Below, piece by piece: positions 1 to 4,638 of a DNA stretch of 6,231 bases (position 1 is its first letter; each line of letters starts with the position of its first letter). The DNA is taken from assembly GCA_900548875.1 (NCBI GenBank), contig URMA01000126.1, positions 1 to 6,231 of the forward strand. The letters are read 5' to 3'. The notes beneath the pieces are model-generated. The model saw nothing but the letters and a program-made list of their open reading frames with translations. It searched no databases and had not been told where the DNA came from. The DNA comes from an uncultured Porphyromonadaceae bacterium (lineage in GTDB: Bacteria > Bacteroidota > Bacteroidia > Bacteroidales > Muribaculaceae). A program made the position numbers and the translations under genes.

Positions 1-85
1 GTACTCGAAGCGGGACTTGAACCCGCACAGCCGCAATGGCCAAAGGATTTTAAGTCCTTCGTGTCTACCATTCCACCATCCGAGC
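1..85 (-). tRNA. tRNA-Leu (anticodon TAA)
   Basis: Read on the minus strand, the segment folds as a class II (long variable arm) tRNA. The 5' acceptor strand GCTCGGA pairs with TTCGAGT near the 3' end, with two G-U pairs. The anticodon stem AAGGA/TCCTT encloses the loop CTTAAAA, so the anticodon is TAA (plus-strand bases 50-52), decoding UUA leucine codons. A variable arm of GGCC/GGCT type and a T arm GCGGG-TTCAAGT-CCCGC follow. The discriminator A is base 2, and base 1 would be the first C of CCA, so a genomically encoded CCA, if present, runs off the window edge. Confidence 0.95.
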
Positions 86-125
86 CGCTATTTTCGTGCA
101 GGGCACTTTTAGTGAAAAAGCGTGG

Positions 126-157
126 CAAAGTTAATGATTCTATCCGGTATGTGCAAA
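126..157 (-). promoter_or_regulatory. Promoter of tRNA-Leu, Bacteroidetes type
   Basis: On the minus strand the -33 element TTTG (157-154) is followed after exactly 20 bases by TAACTTTG (133-126). This is a full match to the Bacteroidetes primary sigma consensus TTTG-N19-21-TAnnTTTG. Transcription would start near base 119, about 34 bases before the mature tRNA 5' end at base 85, leaving a short leader for RNase P to remove. The 9-base direct repeat GTGCAAATT (151-159 and 165-173) overlaps the -33 element. Confidence 0.7.
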
Positions 158-279
158 TTTTAACGTGCAAATTCTTGAATGTTACCTGAATCTATGGGAA
201 TTTCTTGTTTTTGCGGAAATATGGCTTTGTTTTGCCGTCAGTTTTGAAAATAAAAGTTAAATATTGTACTTGTGAAATA

Positions 280-294
280 TTTTCCTTGGGAAAA
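280..294. promoter_or_regulatory. Upstream operator-like palindrome O1
   Basis: TTTTCC-TTG-GGAAAA is a perfect 6-base inverted repeat around a 3-base centre. It lies directly against the -33 box (295-298) of the five-gene operon. Its core TTTCC-N3-GGAAA recurs at 335-347. Size and symmetry suit a dimeric winged-helix repressor; the MarR-type protein encoded at the operon's end is the obvious candidate, but that link is inference. Confidence 0.6.
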
Positions 295-326
295 TTTGTT
301 AGTATGGAAAATATGGTTTACATTTG
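295..326 (+). promoter_or_regulatory. Promoter of the redox operon, Bacteroidetes type
   Basis: The -33 element TTTG (295-298) is separated by 20 bases from TACATTTG (319-326), a full match to TTTG-N19-21-TAnnTTTG. The predicted transcription start is near 333, giving a leader of about 39 bases before the first ATG at 372. The promoter sits between two copies of the same palindrome (280-294 and 335-347), so a bound protein could block both the -33 contact and the start site. Confidence 0.75.
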
Positions 327-334
327 CGATATAA

Positions 335-347
335 TTTCCATAGGAAA
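335..347. promoter_or_regulatory. Downstream operator-like palindrome O2
   Basis: TTTCC-ATA-GGAAA is a perfect 5-base inverted repeat with a 3-base centre, just downstream of the predicted start site. Its centre is 54 bases from that of O1, close to five helical turns, which would put two bound dimers on nearly the same DNA face. A 5-base A/T-rich stem with a 3-base loop is too weak to be a convincing RNA hairpin, so a DNA-level operator is the better reading. A further half-site GGAAAA occurs at 306-311. Confidence 0.6.
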
Positions 348-354
348 ATAAATT

Positions 355-362
355 AAAGGAGG
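355..362 (+). promoter_or_regulatory. Strong Shine-Dalgarno site for the first operon gene
   Basis: AAAGGAGG lies 9 bases before the ATG at 372 and closely matches the anti-SD sequence of 16S rRNA. Bacteroidetes genes rarely rely on such sites. It supports the 372 start. Confidence 0.7.
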
Positions 363-371
363 AACAGAGAG

Positions 372-575
372 ATGAAACAATTATTGAAACGAAACAATTT
401 GCTGACTGTGGCGGGAGCCGTCGTTGGAGGCGTGGCAGGTTTTGCCTGGTGGTACTATGTCGGTTGTGCGAGCGGCACTTGTCCGATTACGTCTTCGCCG
501 TACATGAGTGTGCTGTGGGGTATGATGATAGGAGGGCTGCTGGTCAGTTCGTTCAGAAAGGAGGAGGCAAAATGA
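372..575 (+). CDS. Small DUF6132-like membrane protein
   Basis: A 67-residue protein that I recognise as resembling the DUF6132 family of short Bacteroidetes membrane proteins; the family has no assigned biochemical role that I know of. A basic N-terminus (KQLLKR) precedes a glycine/alanine-rich membrane segment (about 11-30), a loop with GCASGTCPIT (C32 and C37, C-x4-C), and a second membrane segment (about 44-60) ending in a charged tail (RKEEAK). The positive-inside rule suggests both ends are cytoplasmic and the cysteine pair faces the periplasm, where the thioredoxin lipoprotein of the same operon would act. The stop overlaps the next gene's start (ATGA, 572-575), so the two are probably translationally coupled. 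Start chosen for the strong SD at 355-362. Confidence 0.85.
   Translation: MKQLLKRNNLLTVAGAVVGGVAGFAWWYYVGCASGTCPITSSPYMSVLWGMMIGGLLVSSFRKEEAK
557..567 (+). promoter_or_regulatory. Shine-Dalgarno site deciding the start at 572
   Basis: AAAGGAGG followed by an overlapping second GGAGG lies inside the end of the preceding gene, 4-7 bases before the ATG at 572. It decides for the 572 start over the longer in-frame reading from 449, which would overlap the first gene by more than 120 bases. Confidence 0.65.
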
Positions 576-826
576 AACGGTTGTTGGAACGCTTGACAAA
601 GGATTGGAATGGATTCCGCATTTTCCGTGCCTTGTTGGGTATTGGCGTCGGAGTGTATGCGGTCGTTTCAGGCGACAGTTTTCTGCTGGTTCTTGCCGCT
701 TTCGTGTTGATTCAGGCTCTGTTGAACGCCTCATGCTGCTGCGGAGGAAGCTGCGGCAGCGATGTGGAGGGCAAGAAAGAATTGTATAAAGACGAAATAG
801 AAACCTATAAACCTATAAAGAAATGA
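572..826 (+). CDS. Two-helix membrane protein with Cys-rich CCCGGSC motif
   Basis: An 84-residue protein with an amphipathic basic N-terminus (1-19), two hydrophobic segments (about 20-34 and 36-53) and, right after the second, a cysteine cluster C55-C56-C57-G-G-S-C61, then a charged tail (62-84). The layout recalls DUF2892/YgaP-type membrane modules, which also place Cys after the second helix, but that assignment is tentative. Four cysteines in seven residues at the membrane edge suggest metal or persulfide/thiol binding; this is inference. It is fused by ATGA overlaps to both the gene before (572-575) and the gene after (823-826), which implies coupled expression of the first three products. 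I do not know a characterised homologue. Confidence 0.8.
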   Translation: MKRLLERLTKDWNGFRIFRALLGIGVGVYAVVSGDSFLLVLAAFVLIQALLNASCCCGGSCGSDVEGKKELYKDEIETYKPIKK

Positions 827-1308
827 AGAAAATCGTGTTGTTGGCAGTGGCCATGTTGGGAATTTTGTCGTGTGGAAACGCACAAGTCCAGCAGGCAGCT
901 CCGGCGAAAGTAGACAAAGTAAACAAACAAGAAAATAAAAAAGTTATGAAACCGATAGAACTTACAAAATCAGAATTTTTGAAGAGAGTAGCTAACTACG
1001 AAACAAATCCTACAGAGTGGAAATATCTTGGCAACAAGCCTGCCATCATCGACTTTTATGCCACTTGGTGTGGTCCGTGCAAGCGTCTTTCTCCGATGTT
1101 GGAAGAGCTTCAGGCCGAATATGGCGACCAGATTGTGGTCTATAAAGTGGATGTCGACAAGGAACAGGAACTGGCGGCCGTGTTCGGAATCCGCGCGATG
1201 CCGACGCTGCTTTTCATTCCGATGAACGGCAAACCTCAGATGGCCCAGGGGCTGATGCCTAAAAACGAGCTGAAGAGTGCCATCGACAGCGTACTGCTTG
1301 GCAAGTAG
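823..1308 (+). CDS. Thioredoxin-fold lipoprotein
   Basis: A 161-residue envelope thioredoxin. A signal peptide (1-16) ends in the lipobox-like ILSC, with C17 the probable lipidated residue. There is then a polar linker (18-45) rich in Q/K/N and a thioredoxin domain (about 46-160). The active site is WCGPCK with C83 and C86, preceded by the conserved buried Asp (D77 in IDFYATWC), and the cis-proline is P127 in AMPTL. The domain therefore looks catalytically intact. The CGPC motif is that of classical thioredoxin, typical of reducing enzymes, rather than the CPHC of DsbA. No acidic lipoprotein export signal follows C17, so it may stay facing the periplasm instead of reaching the cell surface. 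The start overlaps the previous stop (ATGA). In context it could reduce disulfides or persulfides on the cysteine-bearing membrane proteins upstream. Confidence 0.92.
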   Translation: MKKIVLLAVAMLGILSCGNAQVQQAAPAKVDKVNKQENKKVMKPIELTKSEFLKRVANYETNPTEWKYLGNKPAIIDFYATWCGPCKRLSPMLEELQAEYGDQIVVYKVDVDKEQELAAVFGIRAMPTLLFIPMNGKPQMAQGLMPKNELKSAIDSVLLGK

Positions 1309-1310
1309 AC

Positions 1311-1315
1311 GGAGG
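1311..1315 (+). promoter_or_regulatory. Shine-Dalgarno site of the ferredoxin-like gene
   Basis: GGAGG lies 8 bases before the ATG at 1324, in the 15-base gap after the thioredoxin stop. It is the third such site in this operon. Confidence 0.55.
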
Positions 1316-1323
1316 GCAGGAAA

Positions 1324-1509
1324 ATGCCGTTGGCCGTTGACAAAAACCGCTGTCCGCAGAACCATCGTTGCCCGTTGGTGGCCATGTGTCCTGTCGGAGC
1401 CATTTCTCAGGATGGCTTCGGATTGCCGCAGATCGACAGTGAAAAGTGTATCAAATGCGGAAAATGTGTAAAATCCTGCCCAATGAAGGCAGTAGTTAAG
1501 GTGGCATAA
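1324..1509 (+). CDS. Small 4Fe-4S ferredoxin-like protein
   Basis: A 61-residue cytoplasmic-looking protein with no signal peptide. The C-terminal motif C42-x2-C45-x2-C48-x3-C52-P is a standard 4Fe-4S signature. The N-terminal motif is unusual: C10-x5-C16-x5-C22-P in place of CxxCxxCxxxCP, leaving three cysteines. By analogy with 2[4Fe-4S] ferredoxins, C22 would be the fourth ligand of the cluster bound by C42/C45/C48, while C10, C16 and C52 could hold a second, perhaps 3Fe-4S or labile, cluster; alternatively only one cluster is bound. It probably carries electrons, but the partner is unknown. It lies 15 bases after the thioredoxin gene and 11 bases before the MarR gene. Confidence 0.85.
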   Translation: MPLAVDKNRCPQNHRCPLVAMCPVGAISQDGFGLPQIDSEKCIKCGKCVKSCPMKAVVKVA

Positions 1510-1520
1510 AGCTATTCATT

Positions 1521-1868
1521 ATGGAGAAATTGTGCAGAATTAGAGACATATACCGTTCGATTGTGGAATTTGAAACGGAGTTTGAGCATACGTTTGGCTT
1601 GAGTCTGAATGAAGGCATGCTGTTGTGCAGTCTGAAAGACAATGGGAAACTGACGTCGGGACATATTGCCGAAGTGCTCGGGCTGACTTGTTCGAATACG
1701 TCGAAGGTGATACGTTCCGTAGAAGAGAAAGGCTATATCGAACGGATTCCCGGCGACCACGACAAGCGTCAGATGTATTTCACGCTGACGGATGCGGGCA
1801 ACGAGTGTCTGAGCAAAGTCAAGTGTGCCGACATTCACGTTCCCGAACTTCTGGAAAACGTATTGTAA
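1521..1868 (+). CDS. MarR-family winged-helix transcriptional regulator
   Basis: A 115-residue protein, short for MarR (usually about 140), mainly in the terminal dimerisation helices. The winged helix spans about 27-93: a helix near 30-40, LTSGHIAEVLG (44-54), a recognition helix near 57-71 (SNTSKVIRSVEEKG), and a wing with the family-typical D-x-R pattern (GDHDKRQMYFTLTDAG, 78-93). Five cysteines are present (C5, C36, C57, C96, C102). C57 sits at the N-terminus of the recognition helix, so oxidation or metal binding there could alter DNA binding; this is inference. As the last gene of the operon it probably autoregulates through the paired palindromes at 280-294 and 335-347. No SD site precedes the ATG. 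Confidence 0.88.
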   Translation: MEKLCRIRDIYRSIVEFETEFEHTFGLSLNEGMLLCSLKDNGKLTSGHIAEVLGLTCSNTSKVIRSVEEKGYIERIPGDHDKRQMYFTLTDAGNECLSKVKCADIHVPELLENVL

Positions 1869-1892
1869 AGAATGGTGTTTATTAAGTGAGAA

Positions 1893-1931
1893 CTCCTGCA
1901 CCGGCAGAAAGGATGACTGTCGGTGCAGGAG
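1893..1931 (+). terminator. Hairpin terminator between convergent genes
   Basis: The 5' arm 1893-1907 (CTCCTGCACCGGCAG) pairs with 1917-1931 (CTGTCGGTGCAGGAG) over 15 base pairs with one G-U pair and a 9-base loop. The following tract (cttcatattttgttgt) is moderately U-rich, so it should terminate the redox operon. It also lies about 50 bases past the stop of the convergent lipoprotein gene and could serve that strand too, although the minus-strand tail is not T-rich. Confidence 0.8.
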
Positions 1932-1981
1932 CTTCATATTTTGTTGTATCGTGGCGAGAGGCGTTTTCTGCCTGTATGACG

Positions 1982-2836
1982 TTATTTAACCTCGATAACC
2001 AGGTAATCGGATTTTTCCCAGAAGAGGGTAGAATTGGTGATGACAATTACTTTCGAGCCGTTGCGTTCTTCGATGCGGTAGGAATTTACCGGCTGCTTGG
2101 TAAGAATTTTCGCTTTTTCGGAGAAAGTTTCAATTTCGCGGAGCGTACGCTTGTCGGCGCGTGTGAAATAGCTGCGGTCGAAATCGCCTTCCAGCACTTT
2201 TGTGTGGCTGAGGAATTTCTTTTCGAGAATTGAGTGCTCTTTCAGCTCCTTGTTGCTGCCCACTACGTAATAGCAGGTGTTCAGTTCGTTGGCCAGGTCG
2301 GCTGAGCGTTTTTCTGCCGCTGCACGTTGGGTGTTGATGTCGTTTACCTGATTGTGGAGCGAATCGACGCTTGTGTTCAGATTGTCGATGGTAGCCATCG
2401 CGCTGTTCAGTTCCCGTTGCAGTTCGAGAATCTTTTGCGCCTGTTCTGTCATCATCTGTTTCTGGGAATCGATGGTTTCCTGAAGTTCTGCACTCATTTT
2501 TCCGGCCTGCTTCATTCGTCGTTCCAGTTTTTCCAGTTCCACCCGACGCTTTTCGAGTGCCATTTTCATGGCATTGATATTTTCCATGATTTGCGTTTTC
2601 TGTTCAGGGGTTTCCTGCTGGAAATTCGGCGAAACGATGACATGCTCCATTTCGTTGATGTCCAGGATGCTTTGATTGATTTCGCCGATGAGGCTCATAA
2701 GGCTGTCGCGTTCATCCGTCAGGTGAGTAATGGTGACGGAGTCAGTCGCATGTTCGGCGTTTTCCTGATTGCTTGTAGCGTTGTTGCAGGCTGTCAGTAG
2801 ACCGGCGCAGCAAAATAATAGACCTATTTTTTTCAT
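1982..2836 (-). CDS. Coiled-coil lipoprotein, Cbp1-like family
   Basis: A 284-residue lipoprotein. The signal peptide ends in LLTAC with C17 as the lipidation site, followed by a polar Asn/Gln-rich stretch. Residues about 35-65 and 80-186 form long heptad-rich helices (LEKLERRMKQ, ILELQRELN, LHNQVNDINTQ), then a compact C-terminal domain (188-284) starting CYYVVGSNKELKE and ending FWEKSDYLVIEV. This arrangement resembles Bacteroides proteins annotated as Cbp1-family collagen-binding adhesins. I recognise the overall pattern but cannot prove orthology, and collagen binding should not be assumed. No acidic export motif follows C17, so surface exposure is uncertain. The start overlaps the rsmI stop by four bases (ATGA), so it is expressed as the last gene of the rsmI unit. 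Confidence 0.8.
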   Translation of the reverse strand: MKKIGLLFCCAGLLTACNNATSNQENAEHATDSVTITHLTDERDSLMSLIGEINQSILDINEMEHVIVSPNFQQETPEQKTQIMENINAMKMALEKRRVELEKLERRMKQAGKMSAELQETIDSQKQMMTEQAQKILELQRELNSAMATIDNLNTSVDSLHNQVNDINTQRAAAEKRSADLANELNTCYYVVGSNKELKEHSILEKKFLSHTKVLEGDFDRSYFTRADKRTLREIETFSEKAKILTKQPVNSYRIEERNGSKVIVITNSTLFWEKSDYLVIEVK

Positions 2837-3594
2837 AATATCGGATTTTTATTTGTCTTGAAATGGGCGTATTTATCTTTCTTTTCAGCTTTTTTGTCCT
2901 CTTTTTTGCCTTCCACAATCAGCACGATTTCTCCCCGAGGCTCGTTTTCGGAAAAATATCCGGCAAGTTCTCCGAGTGTTCCCCAATGGGTGGTTTCGTG
3001 CAGTTTCGATATTTCCCGGCTCACGCTGGCTTCGCGTTCCGGTCCGAAGGCTTCGGCCAGTTGCTGGAGCGTCTTGGCAAGGCGCATCGGCGATTCGTAG
3101 AAGACGATGGTGCGCGGTTCGTCGGCCAGTTCGGCCAGTCGTGTGGCGCGGCCTTTTTTCTGCGGCAGAAATCCTTCAAAGCAGAATTTGTCGCAAGGTA
3201 GCCCGGAATCGACAAGTGCCGGAACGAAGGCTGTAGCTCCCGGCAGACATTCGACGGTAACGCCGCACCGGCGGCATTCGCGGACGAGCAGAAATCCGGG
3301 GTCGCTGATGGCAGGTGTGCCTGCATCCGACACCAGCGCTATTTTTTCGCCTGCCAGCAGTCGCTGCACAATGGGGGCGGCCGTTTCGTGTTCGTTGAAC
3401 TTGTGGTGGCTTTGCATTTTCGTTTCAATGCCGAAATGCTTCATCAGTACCGCACTGGTACGGGTATCCTCCGCCAGAATCGTGTCGACGGCTTTCAGCA
3501 CGTTCACGGCTCTGACCGTCATGTCGTCGAGGTTGCCCACAGGGGTCGGTACTACATAAAGTTTTCCGGCTTCAACGGCTTCTTTTTGTGCCAT
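2833..3594 (-). CDS. rsmI: 16S rRNA (cytidine-1402-2'-O)-methyltransferase RsmI
   Basis: A 253-residue cytoplasmic tetrapyrrole-methylase-fold enzyme that 2'-O-methylates C1402 in the decoding centre of 16S rRNA using S-adenosylmethionine. The family motifs appear in order: PTPVGNLDD (16-24), AEDTR (41-45), LVSDAGTPAISDPG (87-100), LPGATA (118-122 region), GFLP (141-144), FYESPMR (165-171), SREISKLHE (192-200) and RGEIVLIVEG (220-229). It is shorter than the E. coli enzyme (286 residues), and in place of the usual C-terminal extension it has a lysine-rich tail (230-253) that may contact RNA. It begins 3 bases after the stop of the acidic protein gene and overlaps the lipoprotein gene by 4 bases. 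No SD precedes the ATG. Confidence 0.95.
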   Translation of the reverse strand: MAQKEAVEAGKLYVVPTPVGNLDDMTVRAVNVLKAVDTILAEDTRTSAVLMKHFGIETKMQSHHKFNEHETAAPIVQRLLAGEKIALVSDAGTPAISDPGFLLVRECRRCGVTVECLPGATAFVPALVDSGLPCDKFCFEGFLPQKKGRATRLAELADEPRTIVFYESPMRLAKTLQQLAEAFGPEREASVSREISKLHETTHWGTLGELAGYFSENEPRGEIVLIVEGKKEDKKAEKKDKYAHFKTNKNPIL

Positions 3595-3597
3595 ATG

Positions 3598-4566
3598 CTA
3601 TAGGAAATGGTTGCGGATGATTGTCATGAACTCTTTCACCTCTTCCGAATCCTTGTCCCAGCCGAGGTCGCCGTAGAAATATTCTTCGGCTTCGTCGAAA
3701 GACTGCATGGCTTCAGCCAGATTGATGGCATCGGCCATTTCTGCGGCACTGTTGCCGAACAGTTCGCGGCGGAATCGGAAGGAATCGTTGATGGAGAAAG
3801 CGTTGCGCAGATTCTTCGACTTGTTGCGTATAAAGACTTCATCGATGGTAATGCGATCGTCCGGCCCGGTTTCGCCGGCTTCCTCCTTTGAAGCGGCCAG
3901 CTCGTCATCGGTGCTGCAAGCTGTTTCTTCGGTAGCGGTGTACTCTGTATTGTCGGTTTCCGGTTCTTCGTCAGCAGTCTCTTCAGCCGCCGGAGTGTCT
4001 TCCGCCGGTTCTTCTTCGGCAGGCGTTTCCGTCACAGTTGTTTCCGTTTCTACCGTGGCGTTGTCGGCTGTTGGAGCGGCTTCTTCATTTGTCGGAGTTT
4101 CTTCCGTTTGAGCCAGATTGTCAAGATATTCGTGCATGGCCGTTGCCATTTCTTCCATTTCGTCCTCTATTGGGAACTCAGACTGTTCTTCCCTGTCGGC
4201 CGATTCGGCAGCTTCCGGCTCTTCTTTCGCCGACTGATGGTCCATCGTGTCGTTGTAGGCCGCAATCAGCGCTTCAGCCTCCTTTTCAGTGAGTGGCCCT
4301 TCCGTCGTTTCTTCAGCGTCGTCGGTGTTGATTTCGGCGTAACCCGAAAGGTTGTCGTCGTCCGACGGCATATCGGCGGTTGGTTCTGGCGTGTTGTCAC
4401 AAGCCGGCAGGTTCAAGCCTTCGGCAGCATTGGCCAAGTATTCGATTTTCTCGCGGATAGCGGTGACCACCATTTCCGGAGTGTTGTCGCCGCGGCTGTC
4501 GGCAAGCATCAGCAGGCCTTCCAGTTCATAGGCGGCAGCAAGCATGCGTTTGATATCTTCGTACAT
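3598..4566 (-). CDS. Acidic protein of unknown function with low-complexity linker
   Basis: A 322-residue protein with no signal peptide or membrane segment, so probably cytoplasmic. It has three parts: a helical N-terminal region (1-55, MYEDIKRMLAAAYELEGLL), a long Glu/Thr/Ala/Pro-rich linker (about 56-235) with repeated ET/EE/TPA runs and no predicted fold, and a well-structured-looking C-terminal region (236-322) with ITIDEVF, FSINDSFRFRRELFGNS and FYGDLGWDKDSEEV. The C-terminal part resembles a domain I associate with uncharacterised Bacteroidales proteins found near rsmI; I know no function. The linker is strongly acidic. It lies 3 bases upstream of rsmI and leads that transcription unit. 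Confidence 0.85.
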   Translation of the reverse strand: MYEDIKRMLAAAYELEGLLMLADSRGDNTPEMVVTAIREKIEYLANAAEGLNLPACDNTPEPTADMPSDDDNLSGYAEINTDDAEETTEGPLTEKEAEALIAAYNDTMDHQSAKEEPEAAESADREEQSEFPIEDEMEEMATAMHEYLDNLAQTEETPTNEEAAPTADNATVETETTVTETPAEEEPAEDTPAAEETADEEPETDNTEYTATEETACSTDDELAASKEEAGETGPDDRITIDEVFIRNKSKNLRNAFSINDSFRFRRELFGNSAAEMADAINLAEAMQSFDEAEEYFYGDLGWDKDSEEVKEFMTIIRNHFL

Positions 4567-4594
4567 CTTTGCAATTAGAATCTATAACGTTTCA

Positions 4595-4602
4595 CAAACA
4601 TA
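4595..4602 (-). promoter_or_regulatory. Possible -7 element of the acidic protein-rsmI-lipoprotein unit
   Basis: On the minus strand TATGTTTG matches TAnnTTTG, which would start transcription near 4588, about 22 bases before the ATG at 4566. No TTTG lies at the expected 19-21 base spacing (the nearest, 4618-4615, is 12 bases away), so the call rests on the -7 element alone. It implies the unit is at least partly independent of dacB, which ends 72 bases upstream. Confidence 0.4.
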
Positions 4603-4638
4603 TAAAAACTTTTTCAAATTCGGGCGTTCTTTGCGGAA

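Noticed and set aside
335..371. Riboswitch or attenuator in the redox operon leader
   Set aside because: The leader is only about 39 bases, and its only inverted repeat has a 5-base A/T-rich stem. A DNA operator explains it better.
1..371. Integration site next to the tRNA gene
   Set aside because: tRNA genes often host insertions, but no integrase and no direct repeat of the tRNA 3' end is visible, and the tRNA 3' end faces out of the window.
449..571. N-terminal extension of the CCCGGSC membrane protein from an ATG at 449
   Set aside because: It would overlap the first operon gene by more than 120 bases in another frame. The ATG at 572 has a strong SD and an ATGA overlap with the previous stop.
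1886..2233. Plus-strand open frame of 115 codons across the terminator
   Set aside because: It runs through the hairpin and antisense to the C-terminal domain of the lipoprotein gene, with no recognisable protein features.
3707..4111. Serine/valine-rich plus-strand open frame
   Set aside because: It is the antisense shadow of the Glu/Thr/Ala-rich linker of the acidic protein. The minus-strand frame is longer, complete and in an operon.
4108..4578. Plus-strand open frame of 156 codons
   Set aside because: It is antisense to the N-terminal half of the acidic protein, with odd composition and no family motifs.
4603..4618. A/T-rich near-palindrome AAAAACTTTTT as a terminator of dacB
   Set aside because: There is no G/C stem and the symmetry is only A/T runs. 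It is insufficient to call a terminator.
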